A stretch of DNA of 64,000 nucleotides, taken from assembly GCF_000720635.1 (NCBI RefSeq), contig NZ_JOCF01000017.1, forward strand, positions 1 to 64,000. Reading direction: 5' to 3'. The notes under the pieces are model-generated. The model did no database searches. It worked only from the letters and a program-made list of their open reading frames with translations, and had not been told where the DNA came from. Within the stretch, counting starts at the first letter, position 1, and every line of letters starts with the position of its first letter. The position numbers were made by a program, and so were the translations under genes. This document shows positions 17,869 through 25,860 of this stretch, piece by piece. The stretch comes from Streptomyces sp. NRRL WC-3742. GTDB lineage: Bacteria > Actinomycetota > Actinomycetes > Streptomycetales > Streptomycetaceae.

Positions 17869-18924
17869 TCAGTCGCCCTCGCGGGCCTCCTTGCTGGCCA
17901 GCAGGCGGCGCAGCGAGTAGAGCCGGGCGCCCTCCGCGTGGCCGTCCGCGACCCAGGCGTCCAGGGCACAGTCCGGCTCGTCGTGGCTGCACGCGCGCGG
18001 GCAGTCGACGGTGCCGGGCTCCAGGTCGGGGAAGGCGTGGATGACCCGGGACGGATCGATGTGGGAGAGGCCGAAGGAGCGGAAGCCGGGGGTGTCGATC
18101 ACCCAGCCGGGGTTCAGGGCCTTCTTGGAGCCGGCCTTGGCGCCGGGCGGCGGGGGCAGGCGCAGCGCGAGCGCGGAGGTGGTGGTGTGCCGGCCGCGGC
18201 CGGTGACGGCGTTGACGTGGCCGGTCTGGCGCCGGTGGTCCGGGACGAGGGCGTTGACCAGGGTGGTCTTGCCGACGCCGGAGTGGCCGATGAAGACGGT
18301 GGACAGGCCCCGCAGGTGCTCGCGCACGGCCTCGGCGCCGGTGGTCTCCAGCTCGTCGCGCCGGGTGACCACGTAGGTGATGCCGAGCGGGGCGTAGGAC
18401 TCCAGCAGGGGCTCGGCCGGGGCGAGGTCGGACTTGGTGAGCACCAGCAGGGGTTCCATGCCGGCGTCGTAGGCGGCGACCAGGCAGCGGTCGATCAGCC
18501 GGGGGCGGGGCTCGGGGTCGGCGAGGGCGGTGACGATGGCGAGCTGTTCGGCGTTGGCGACGACGATCCGCTCGTAGGGGTCGTCGTCGTCCGCGGTGCG
18601 CCGCAGGACGGAGGCGCGCTCCTCGACCCTGACGATGCGGGCGAGGGTGTCGGAGTCGCCGGAGAGGTCCCCGACGATGCCGACGTGGTCGCCGACGACC
18701 ACGCCCTTGCGGCCCAGTTCGCGGGCCTTCATGGCGACGACCTCGCGCTCCTGCTTGGTGCCCTGGTCGACCAGGCAGGTCAGCCGGCCGCGGTCGATGG
18801 TGAGCACCATCGCCTCGGCGGCGTCATCGTGCTTGGGCCGGATGCGGGTGCGCGGTCGCGAGCCCCGGCGGGCGGGGCGGTTGCGGATGTCGTCCTCGTC
18901 GGCGTCCTTGCCGTAGCGGCGCAT
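17869..18924 (-). CDS. rsgA: Ribosome small-subunit biogenesis GTPase RsgA
   Basis: A 351-aa RsgA (YjeQ) protein, the circularly permuted GTPase that assists late 30S maturation. An OB-fold precedes the GTPase; the G motifs are in permuted order: TKSD (163-166), GHSGVGKT (213-220), DTPG (277-280). A C-terminal zinc knuckle uses C308, C312, H314 and C319, one residue shorter in spacing than the E. coli pattern. The N-terminal 35 residues are basic and disordered. It lies 15 bp after aroA, so the two form an operon. Confidence 0.95.
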   Translation of the reverse strand: MRRYGKDADEDDIRNRPARRGSRPRTRIRPKHDDAAEAMVLTIDRGRLTCLVDQGTKQEREVVAMKARELGRKGVVVGDHVGIVGDLSGDSDTLARIVRVEERASVLRRTADDDDPYERIVVANAEQLAIVTALADPEPRPRLIDRCLVAAYDAGMEPLLVLTKSDLAPAEPLLESYAPLGITYVVTRRDELETTGAEAVREHLRGLSTVFIGHSGVGKTTLVNALVPDHRRQTGHVNAVTGRGRHTTTSALALRLPPPPGAKAGSKKALNPGWVIDTPGFRSFGLSHIDPSRVIHAFPDLEPGTVDCPRACSHDEPDCALDAWVADGHAEGARLYSLRRLLASKEAREGD

Positions 18925-18939
18925 GCTCTCAGTCTCCGC

Positions 18940-20271
18940 TCAGGCGCCCGCCGCCGCTTCACCGAGCAGTTCCGCCCACATCTGCGGGAAGTCGGGCAGG
19001 GTCTTGGCGGTGGTGGCGATGTTCTCCACCTGGACACCGGGCACGGACAGGCCGATGACGGCGCCGGCGGTGGCGAGGCGGTGGTCCTCGTAGGTGTGGA
19101 AGATTCCGCCGCGCAGGGGGCGGGGGCGGATGCGCAGCCCGTCCTCGGTCTCGGTGACGTCGCCGCCGAGGTCGTTGATCTCCTTGGCGAGGGCGGCGAG
19201 GCGGTCGGTCTCGTGCAGGCGCAGGTGGGCGATGCCGTACAGGTGGGACTCGGAGTCGGCGAGGGCGGCGACGGCGGCGATCACGGGGGTGAGCTCGCCG
19301 ACGTCGTGCAGGTCGGCCTCGATGCCGTGGATGCGGCCGGTGCCGGTGAACTGCAGGCCCTCGTCGGTGAACTCGCAGGCGCCGCCCATGCGGGTGTACA
19401 GCTCGCGCAGCTGGTCGCCGGGCTGGGTGGTGTGGGCGGGCCAGTCGCGGACGGTGACGCGGCCGCCGGTGGCGAGGGCGGCGGCGAAGAAGGGGGCGGC
19501 GTTGGACAGGTCGGGCTCGACGACGAGGTCGCGGCCGATCAGGGCGCCGGGGGTGACCCGCCAGACGTCCTTCTCGCCGCCGTCCTCGGGGGCGTCGACC
19601 TGGACGCCGGCCTTGCGGAGCATCTCGACGGTCATGCGGATGTGCGGCAGGGAGGGGACGGGGCCGCCGACGTGGCGGACCTCGACGCCATGGCGGTAGC
19701 GGGCGCCGGACAGCAGCAGGGCGGAGACGAACTGGGAGGAGGCGGAGGCGTCGAGCTCGACGGGGCCGCCGTCGAGGCCGCCGGTGCCGTGCACGGTGAA
19801 AGGGAAGGTGCCGCGGCCGTCGTCGTCGATGCGGGCGCCGAGGGCACGCAGGGCGTTGATGACGCCGTGCTGGGGGCGCTCGTGGCTGCGCGGGTCGCCG
19901 TCGAAGTGGACGGGCCCGTCGGCGAGGACGGCGAGCGGAGGCAGGAAGCGCATGACGGTGCCGGCGTTGCCGACGTCGACGGTGGCGGGGCCGAGCAGGG
20001 CGGGGGTGGGGATGACGCGCCAGGCTTCGCCGCCGCCGGTGCCGCCGGAGTCGTTGTTGACCTTCTCCTCGATGCCGACGCCCAGGGCGCGCAGCCCGTC
20101 CGCCATCAGCTGGGAGTCGCGGCTGCGCAGCGGGCGGCGCACCCAGCCGGGCTCGTCGGCGAGTGCCGCCAGCACCAGGGCCCGGTTGGTGACCGACTTC
20201 GAGCCGGGGATGGTGACGGTGGCGTCAACAGGGGTGGTCGCGACGGGGGCGGGCCACAGGGTCTCGGTCAT
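18940..20271 (-). CDS. aroA: EPSP synthase (3-phosphoshikimate 1-carboxyvinyltransferase)
   Basis: A 443-aa AroA that joins shikimate-3-phosphate and phosphoenolpyruvate in the chorismate pathway. The substrate motif [10 protein letters not shown] (21-30), the phosphoenolpyruvate loop [10 protein letters not shown] (101-110) and [10 protein letters not shown] near the C-terminus are intact. The glyphosate-sensitive-type loop GNAGT is seen; sensitivity is not predicted beyond that. A signal peptide is absent. It heads an operon with rsgA. Confidence 0.97.
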   Translation of the reverse strand: MTETLWPAPVATTPVDATVTIPGSKSVTNRALVLAALADEPGWVRRPLRSRDSQLMADGLRALGVGIEEKVNNDSGGTGGGEAWRVIPTPALLGPATVDVGNAGTVMRFLPPLAVLADGPVHFDGDPRSHERPQHGVINALRALGARIDDDGRGTFPFTVHGTGGLDGGPVELDASASSQFVSALLLSGARYRHGVEVRHVGGPVPSLPHIRMTVEMLRKAGVQVDAPEDGGEKDVWRVTPGALIGRDLVVEPDLSNAAPFFAAALATGGRVTVRDWPAHTTQPGDQLRELYTRMGGACEFTDEGLQFTGTGRIHGIEADLHDVGELTPVIAAVAALADSESHLYGIAHLRLHETDRLAALAKEINDLGGDVTETEDGLRIRPRPLRGGIFHTYEDHRLATAGAVIGLSVPGVQVENIATTAKTLPDFPQMWAELLGEAAAGA

Positions 20272-20337
20272 GGGGGCCAGTCTAGGGGCCGGACGTGGCC
20301 TCTCCGGGCGGCGGCCGTATGGCGGGACGGGGGCGGT

Positions 20338-21072
20338 TCAGAGCTGCAGGGGCTGGAGGAGCCAGGCGGCGCCGAGGGCGAGGCAGGCGAGGGCGGTGAG
20401 CAGGAAGACAGTGATCCAGGCGAGGCCGGGGACGTGGGTGAGGCGGGCGAGCTGGTCGGCGTCGGAGTCGCGGGCCCAGCCGATGCGGCGCTGGTGCTGG
20501 AGCTCCAGGACGGGCCGTACGGCGCCGAAGAGCAGGAACCAGCAGCCGAGGTAGGCGAAGCCGGCCTGGACCTGGGCGGTGCCGAACCAGGACACCAGGA
20601 AGAAGGCGCCGCCGGCGATCAGGACGGTGAACAGGCCGAAGGCGTTGCGGATGCGCACCAGCAGGGCGAGCAGCAGGGCGATGACGAGCCAGAGCAGCAG
20701 GGTGATGCGGTCGGCGGCGAGCAGGGCGGCGCAGCCGAGGCCGAGCAGGGCGGGGGCGGTGTAGCCGGCGAGGGCGGTGAGGATCATGCCGGGGCCGGTG
20801 GGGCGGCCGTAGGAGAGGGTCAGGCCCGAGGTGTCGGAGTGCAGGCGGATGCCGGCGAGCTTGCGGCCGGTGAGCAGGGCGGCGAGGCCGTGGCCGCCCT
20901 CGTGGGCGATGGTGACGGCGTTGCGGGCCAGGTGCCAGAGCGGGCGGGCGAGGACGGTGAGCAGGGCGGCCGCGCCGGTGGCGAGGACCAGCCAGCCCGG
21001 CGGGGCGGCCTGGGTGCCGGTGACGCGGCTCCACAGGTCGGCGAGGTCGTGTCCGCTCTGGTGCGTGCTCAT
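20338..21072 (-). CDS. M50B-like membrane metalloprotease
   Basis: A 244-aa polytopic membrane protein with about six helices and the zinc motif HEGGH (57-61) inside a helix that starts WHLARNAVTIA. A second-site aspartate could be one of those in DSDAD near residue 205. This is the M50B-like peptidase type (DUF3574-free, single-domain) found in actinomycetes, related in principle to intramembrane site-2 proteases; its target is unknown. It is divergent from the SRAP gene and stands 66 bp from aroA. Confidence 0.8.
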   Translation of the reverse strand: MSTHQSGHDLADLWSRVTGTQAAPPGWLVLATGAAALLTVLARPLWHLARNAVTIAHEGGHGLAALLTGRKLAGIRLHSDTSGLTLSYGRPTGPGMILTALAGYTAPALLGLGCAALLAADRITLLLWLVIALLLALLVRIRNAFGLFTVLIAGGAFFLVSWFGTAQVQAGFAYLGCWFLLFGAVRPVLELQHQRRIGWARDSDADQLARLTHVPGLAWITVFLLTALACLALGAAWLLQPLQL

Positions 21073-21170
21073 GGTCCCTGGCTCCGTCCGCTGCGTTGGG
21101 CCGTTCGGGGCAGCCTCCCATGCGGGGACGGTGCGGCGGCAGCCGGTGGTTCTGGGTTCCGGATGAGAAG

Positions 21171-21206
21171 AACGGGCCGGACGGGAACGGGCCGGACGGG
21201 AACGGG
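21171..21206. repeat. 15-bp tandem repeat
   Basis: AACGGGCCGGACGGG is present twice in perfect tandem (21171-21185, 21186-21200) followed by a six-base partial copy. It lies just upstream of the SRAP gene, within its leader. Confidence 0.8.
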
Positions 21207-21227
21207 TGGCGTGGGAAGCTGGCCCGT

Positions 21228-21980
21228 ATGTGCGGGCGCTTCGCAGCCGGCGGCAGGCCGGAGGACATCGTCGATCTGTTCGGCGTGGAGCAGTGGGACC
21301 CCGAGGAGACGCTGGAGCCGAACTGGAACGTCGCGCCGACGAACAGCGCCTTCGTGGTGCTGGAGCGGATGGCGAGGAACGAGCCGAGGGCGGTGCGGCA
21401 GCTGCGGGTGCTGCGCTGGGGGCTGGTGCCGCAGTGGTCGAACACGGCCGAGACGGCGGTGAAGATGATCAACGCCCGGGCGGACACCGTGCACGAGAAG
21501 CCCTCCTACCGGCAGGCGTTCGCCGCGCGGCGGTGCATCCTGCCGGTGGACGGCTACTACGAGTGGCAGACGGTGCCGGGCGAGCGGGGCAAGCCGCGCA
21601 AGAAGCCGTACTTCGTCTCCCGGGCGGACGGGACGCCGCTGGCCCTGGCCGGGCTGTACGAGTTCTGGCGCGACCGGACGGTGCCGCCGGACCACCCGCG
21701 GGCCTGGCTGGTGACCTTCGCGGTGGTGACGACGGAGGCGGAGGAGCTGCTGGCGCCGATCCACGAGCGGATGCCGCTGTTCCTGGACCCGTCCACCTGG
21801 GACGAGTGGCTGGACCCGGCGGCGGACGACCCGGAGGAGCTGCGCAGGCTGCTGATACCCCCGCCGCCGGGGGCGCTGCTGGCCACTCCGGTGGCGCCCG
21901 CGGTGGGGAACATCCGCAACAACGGCCCGGAGCTCATGGAGCCGTACACCGAGGTCGAGTACGAGACCACGCTGTTCTGA
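21228..21980 (+). CDS. SRAP (YedK/HMCES-type) abasic-site DNA-protein crosslinker
   Basis: A 250-aa SOS response-associated peptidase family protein. The initiator Met is followed by the catalytic C2 (MCGRF), with N34 and P37-T38 in NWNVAPTN, E112 in YYEW and H179 in IHERMP, the full set used to form the stable thiazolidine crosslink to abasic sites in single-stranded DNA. It protects abasic DNA from cleavage. A GAAG site precedes the ATG. It is followed after 20 bp by an alpha/beta hydrolase gene, likely in one operon. No LexA box was found upstream. Confidence 0.94.
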   Translation: MCGRFAAGGRPEDIVDLFGVEQWDPEETLEPNWNVAPTNSAFVVLERMARNEPRAVRQLRVLRWGLVPQWSNTAETAVKMINARADTVHEKPSYRQAFAARRCILPVDGYYEWQTVPGERGKPRKKPYFVSRADGTPLALAGLYEFWRDRTVPPDHPRAWLVTFAVVTTEAEELLAPIHERMPLFLDPSTWDEWLDPAADDPEELRRLLIPPPPGALLATPVAPAVGNIRNNGPELMEPYTEVEYETTLF

Positions 21981-22000
21981 ATCGCCGAAGGGGATCTGTC

Positions 22001-22636
22001 ATGACCGTCGAGCTCGTGGACACCGAGGCCGGCGAGGCCAGGATCACGTACCACCGGGCGGCGAAGCCCCGGGCGGTGCTGGCGCTGGGGCACGGCGCGG
22101 GCGGCGGGATCGAGGCGCGGGACCTGGTGGCGCTGGCCGCCGCGCTGCCGCCGCGCGGGATCACCGTGGCGCTGGTGGAGCAGCCCTGGCGGGTGGCGGG
22201 GCGCAGGGTGGCGCCCGCGCCGAGGACGCTGGATCTTGGCTGGCGGCCGGTGGCCGAGCGGCTGGCCGCGAAGGGCCCGGCGCTGGTGGTCGGCGGGCGC
22301 AGCGCGGGCGCGCGGGTGGCCTGCCGTACGGGCGCGGCGACCGGGGCGGTGGGGGTGGTGGCGCTGGCGTTCCCGCTGCACCCGCCGGGCAGGCCGGAGA
22401 AGAGCCGGGCGCAGGAGCTGCTGGAGTCGGGGCTGGCGACGCTGGTGGTGCAGGGGCCGGCGGACCCGTTCGGCGGGCCGGGGGAGTTCCCCGAACTGCC
22501 CGAGGGGCACGAGCTGGTGGCGCTGCCGTACGGCAACCACGGGTTCGAGGTGCCCAAGCGGGCGGAGGTCGGGCAGGAGGAGGTGCTGGAGCTGCTCTGC
22601 CGGGCGGTGGGGGACTTCGTGCTGGGGCTGGTGTGA
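22001..22636 (+). CDS. KANL3/TEX30-like alpha/beta hydrolase
   Basis: A 211-aa alpha/beta hydrolase of the short dienelactone/TEX30 type. The oxyanion region reads LGHGAGG (29-35), the nucleophile elbow is G-R-S101-A-G, an aspartate follows in VQGPADPFG, and the catalytic histidine is H180 in YGNHGF. No signal peptide is present. GAAGGGGA lies 6 nt before the ATG. It probably shares a transcript with the SRAP gene, but no functional link is known to me. The substrate is unknown. Confidence 0.85.
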   Translation: MTVELVDTEAGEARITYHRAAKPRAVLALGHGAGGGIEARDLVALAAALPPRGITVALVEQPWRVAGRRVAPAPRTLDLGWRPVAERLAAKGPALVVGGRSAGARVACRTGAATGAVGVVALAFPLHPPGRPEKSRAQELLESGLATLVVQGPADPFGGPGEFPELPEGHELVALPYGNHGFEVPKRAEVGQEEVLELLCRAVGDFVLGLV

Positions 22637-22699
22637 GCAGGGCCGTTTTCCGGGTGTGAGGGCGGGGTCGCCGGTGCGGGTGAACGGTGGTGGTGGGCG

Positions 22700-22725
22700 G
22701 GAATGCGGGCGGGGTCCGCGTGGTT
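22700..22725 (+). promoter_or_regulatory. Sigma-R-dependent promoter of sigR
   Basis: GGAAT (22700-22704) and GTT (22723-22725) are separated by 18 bp, exactly the GGAAT-N18/19-GTT consensus of sigma-R. This is expected to be the autoregulated disulfide-stress promoter of sigR-rsrA. Confidence 0.88.
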
Positions 22726-22779
22726 GTCGCCTTCGTCAGCGTGAGTGTCAGCACGAGTCACCGGTGAGAGGCAGGGCAG

Positions 22780-23685
22780 ATGGGTTCGATCGCGTGCCCG
22801 GAACGGCCTGAGGAGCGCGAGGCCGCCGCGGCGTTCGCACCCTCCTGGTCGGAGTGGCTCGACGCGGGCGAGAAGCCCGTGAGCCCGATATCCTCGCTCT
22901 CGGGGCGGCCCGCCGTGGGTCGTGCCCGTCATGCCGAGGAGGTGGGTCCGGTCGTCGGGACCGAGCATGAGGCCGAGTCGGGCCACGGCCCGGACGAGGC
23001 CCTGCCTGCGGGCGAGGCGCTGACCGGTGAGGAGCTGGCCGAGGCGATCGGCGAGGACACCTTCCGGGTGTCCGTGGAGGAGACCGAGGAGGCCCGGCGG
23101 GAGCGCTTCGAGCGCGACGCCCTGGGGTACCTCGACCCGATGTACTCGGCGGCGCTGCGCATGACGCGCAACCCGGCCGATGCGGAGGACCTCCTCCAGG
23201 AGGCGTTCGCGAAGGCGTACGCGTCCTTCCACCAGTTCCGCGAGGGTACGAACCTCAAAGCCTGGCTGTACCGCATCCTCACCAACACGTTCATCAACTC
23301 GTACCGCAAGAAGCAGCGTGAGCCCCAGCGCACGGCGGCGGAGGAGATCGAGGACTGGCAGCTGGCGCGCGCCGAGTCGCACATGTCGACCGGTCTGCGT
23401 TCGGCCGAGACGCAGGCCCTGGACCACCTCCCCGACAGCGACGTGAAGGACGCGCTGCAGGCGATCCCGGAGGAATTCAGGATCGCCGTCTACCTCGCGG
23501 ACGTAGAAGGCTTTGCGTACAAGGAGATCGCGGACATCATGGGTACTCCCATCGGTACGGTGATGTCCCGGCTGCACCGCGGCCGTCGTCAGCTGCGCGG
23601 CATGCTGGAGGACTACGCCCGTGAGCGCGGGCTCGTCCCGGCCGGCAGCGGGGCAGGGCAGGAAGCGAAGGGCTCGGGCTCATGA
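22780..23685 (+). CDS. sigR: ECF sigma factor SigR
   Basis: This is the disulfide-stress sigma factor that directs transcription of thioredoxin and thiol-homeostasis genes. Region 2 ([25 protein letters not shown]) and region 4 ([29 protein letters not shown]) are near-identical to S. coelicolor sigma-R as I recall it. From the ATG the product has 301 aa; an internal GTG at 22942 (V55-G-P-V) would give 247 aa. S. coelicolor makes a short stable form and a longer unstable form with about 55 extra residues, and this arrangement matches. The stop overlaps rsrA by ATGA. Confidence 0.95.
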   Translation: MGSIACPERPEEREAAAAFAPSWSEWLDAGEKPVSPISSLSGRPAVGRARHAEEVGPVVGTEHEAESGHGPDEALPAGEALTGEELAEAIGEDTFRVSVEETEEARRERFERDALGYLDPMYSAALRMTRNPADAEDLLQEAFAKAYASFHQFREGTNLKAWLYRILTNTFINSYRKKQREPQRTAAEEIEDWQLARAESHMSTGLRSAETQALDHLPDSDVKDALQAIPEEFRIAVYLADVEGFAYKEIADIMGTPIGTVMSRLHRGRRQLRGMLEDYARERGLVPAGSGAGQEAKGSGS

Positions 23686-24086
23686 GCTGCGGCGATCCGC
23701 ACGAAACCGAGTGTGGCGAGGTCCTCGACCACCTCTATGAATTCCTCGACAACGAGATGGCCGAGGGCGACTGCGCCAAGCTGCGCGTGCACTTCGAGGA
23801 GTGCTCGCCGTGCCTGAAGCAGTACGGGCTCGAGCAGGCGATCAAGGCGCTGATCAAGCGCTCCTGCGGGTGCGACGACACCCCGGCGGACCTGCGCGGC
23901 AAGGTGCTGGCGAGGATCGACTCGATCCGGGCCGGGCAGCGCCCGAGCGAGCCGGTGGTGGTCGTGGAGACGACCTCCGTCGAGGTGCACGTCGAGGCGG
24001 CGCGTCCGGCTCCGGTCCTGGACTCCGAGGACGCGAAGGCGTCCGGGGAGCCGCAGGACGCGTCGGCCGTCACGGTGCGTGACTGA
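23682..24086 (+). CDS. rsrA: Redox-sensing zinc anti-sigma factor RsrA
   Basis: A 134-aa ZAS-type anti-sigma factor that holds sigma-R when reduced and releases it when disulfides form. The ZAS motif H37-x3-C41-x2-C44 is intact, with C11, C31 and the C62-G-C64 pair that supply zinc ligands and redox partners. The tail after about residue 90 is acidic and Val/Ser/Ala-rich and appears longer than the 105-aa S. coelicolor protein. Translation is coupled to sigR. A strong terminator follows 70 bp downstream. Confidence 0.95.
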   Translation: MSCGDPHETECGEVLDHLYEFLDNEMAEGDCAKLRVHFEECSPCLKQYGLEQAIKALIKRSCGCDDTPADLRGKVLARIDSIRAGQRPSEPVVVVETTSVEVHVEAARPAPVLDSEDAKASGEPQDASAVTVRD

Positions 24087-24158
24087 CCGGCGGAGCCGAT
24101 CCTCCCGTCCGGGAGGCGTGCCGGGCACGCCCGACGGATGGTTCGAACAGGGACCCAC

Positions 24159-24192
24159 AGCGGCCCCGGGAGCATGCGCTCCCGGGGCCGCT
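24159..24192 (+). terminator. sigR-rsrA terminator
   Basis: A perfect 15-bp stem (24159-24173 with 24178-24192) closes an ATGC loop, core GGCCCCGGGAGC. Confidence 0.88.
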
Positions 24193-24213
24193 CCCGTTCT
24201 GCTCACGTGCGCC

Positions 24214-24246
24214 CTCACTCGTTCGAGTGAGTTGGCGGTGCGCCAA
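24214..24246. promoter_or_regulatory. Two abutting palindromes upstream of the HD-GYP gene
   Basis: CTCACTCG-TT-CGAGTGAG (24214-24231) is an 18-bp perfect palindrome and is followed without a gap by TTGGCG-GTG-CGCCAA (24232-24246). They lie about 150 bp before the HD-GYP coding start and after the rsrA terminator, so they are placed as operators for the HD-GYP operon. The binding proteins are unknown. Confidence 0.5.
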
Positions 24247-24423
24247 CTGCGCCATTGCGCGATCATGCGTCCCCACGCCCGATGAGCGCCCTATCCTCCT
24301 GACGGACGCTCACCGCCGGTCCCCCCGGCGGGTCGAGACAGCGCGGGCCAGGACGGCGGGGAGGTCGATATCGCTACCGACAGTGGAGGCGCGACCCTGC
24401 CGCCCGGGGCGGCGCGCTACCTG

Positions 24424-25860
24424 GTGGCCGTCCCCGCGGCGGCCGTGTGCTGCCTGGTCCCGCTGCTGCCCGCGGGGCTCCTGGCCGGGGTGCCGGGCTG
24501 GCTCGGCGGGCCCGTCGACTGGCCCAAGGTCGCGCTGCTGGCCTTCCTGCACGGCTGCTGGGAGTCGCTCGCCCAGGGCATGCCGACCCCCTGCCTGCGC
24601 CTGGTGCGCCGGGTGCTGCGCCGCCCCGCGCCCGCCGAACGGGTGCGCATCCGCTCCGGCGCGAACGCCTTCTTCCCGGTGCTGTTCGCCGGGGTGCTGA
24701 TGCTGACGCCCGCCGCCGCCGCGCTGGTCGCCGTGCCCGCCGCGCTGCTCGGCGGCCCCGCCGGGCCGCGGTGGCGGGCCCGGCAGCTGTTCAACGGCTC
24801 GCAGCTGGCGCTGTGCGCCTTCGCCTCCTCCGTCGCCTGGCACCTGCTGCACGGCCCGCAGCTGCTGCTCGGCTCGCGCTTCCCCGCCGCGCTGCTGCCA
24901 GGCTTCGCCGCCGTCGCCGCGTTCTGCCTGGTCAACGGCGCCGTGGTGGGCGGGATGCTGATGCTCACCGAGGGCCGGCGCCCCGGGGTGCTGCTGCGCG
25001 GGGCCTGCTCGGTGTGCGGGCTGCCGGTGCTGGTGCACGCGGCCGGCGGGCTGATGGTCGCGGTGCTGTGGCAGGGCCCGTACGGGGCGTTCGCCGCGCT
25101 GCTGGCGCTGCTGCCGCTGTCCATCTCGGCGTGGGTCTTCGCCCAGGGGCAGCGCGAGCAGGACGCCCACCAGGCCACCGTGCAGTCGCTGGTGCAGGCC
25201 GTGGAGATCAAGGACGCGTACACCCGCGGCCACAGCGAACGCGTGGGCCGGGCATCGGTGCTGATCGCCGGTCAGCTCGGCATGGAGCCCGGGCGGCTGC
25301 GCACCCTGCGCTTCGCGGGCGTCCTGCACGACGTCGGCAAGCTGGGGGTGGCCACCGAGCTGCTGCGCAGAAACGGTCCCCTCAGCGAGGAGGAGCGCCG
25401 GGCGGTGGAGATCCACCCGGTGTACGGGTACGAGCTGGTGCGCGGCATCGACTTCCTCGGCGAGGCGCACGCCGGGATCCTGCACCATCACGAGCGGATG
25501 GACGGGCGCGGCTACCCCAGCGGACTCGCCGGGGAGCAGATCCCCGAGTTCGCCCGGATCATCTCCGTCGCCGACGCCTTCGACTCGATGACCTCCACCC
25601 GCTCCTACCGGCGCGGGCGCCCCGTCGCCGAGGCCGTCGCGGAGCTGGAGCGCTGCTCGGGCAGCCAGTTCGACCCGGTGATGGTGCGGGCGCTCATCGA
25701 CGCGCTGGCGGTGCACGACTGGCAGCCGGTGCTGCCGCCCTCCGAGGACTGCATCCGGGCCGTGCCCGACATCCCGCTCGGGGTGCCCGAGCCCGCCCGG
25801 GCCGCGCCGGGCCGGGTGCCCGCGCAGGGCGGGGCCGCGCCGATGGCCGGGCAGCCGTGA
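24424..25860 (+). CDS. Membrane HD-GYP domain protein
   Basis: A 478-aa protein with about five transmembrane helices (1-240) and a cytoplasmic HD-GYP domain (about 250-420). All signature residues are present: H270, H302-D303 (LHDVGKLG), H331, and HHERMDGRGYP (355-365), then D384. HD-GYP enzymes hydrolyse cyclic di-nucleotides, mostly c-di-GMP, a developmental signal in Streptomyces, though some are inactive. The frame has no ATG or GTG before 24424; a CTG at 24397 has GGAGG 7 nt upstream and could be the real start. Its stop overlaps the next gene by GTGA. Confidence 0.88.
   Translation: MAVPAAAVCCLVPLLPAGLLAGVPGWLGGPVDWPKVALLAFLHGCWESLAQGMPTPCLRLVRRVLRRPAPAERVRIRSGANAFFPVLFAGVLMLTPAAAALVAVPAALLGGPAGPRWRARQLFNGSQLALCAFASSVAWHLLHGPQLLLGSRFPAALLPGFAAVAAFCLVNGAVVGGMLMLTEGRRPGVLLRGACSVCGLPVLVHAAGGLMVAVLWQGPYGAFAALLALLPLSISAWVFAQGQREQDAHQATVQSLVQAVEIKDAYTRGHSERVGRASVLIAGQLGMEPGRLRTLRFAGVLHDVGKLGVATELLRRNGPLSEEERRAVEIHPVYGYELVRGIDFLGEAHAGILHHHERMDGRGYPSGLAGEQIPEFARIISVADAFDSMTSTRSYRRGRPVAEAVAELERCSGSQFDPVMVRALIDALAVHDWQPVLPPSEDCIRAVPDIPLGVPEPARAAPGRVPAQGGAAPMAGQP

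Noticed and set aside
21171..21206. The 15-bp tandem repeat as part of the SRAP coding region
   Set aside because: The frame is open through it, but SRAP proteins must start Met-Cys, which fixes the ATG at 21228 downstream of the repeat.
17938..21462. A 1174-codon plus-strand frame over rsgA, aroA and the M50-like gene
   Set aside because: Gly/Val/Asp/Glu-rich shadow of three well-identified minus-strand genes.
24219..24228. A LexA/SOS box at CGTTCGAG
   Set aside because: The SOS box in actinomycetes needs GAAC and GTTC half-sites facing each other with a 4-nt gap; the palindrome here has a different symmetry.
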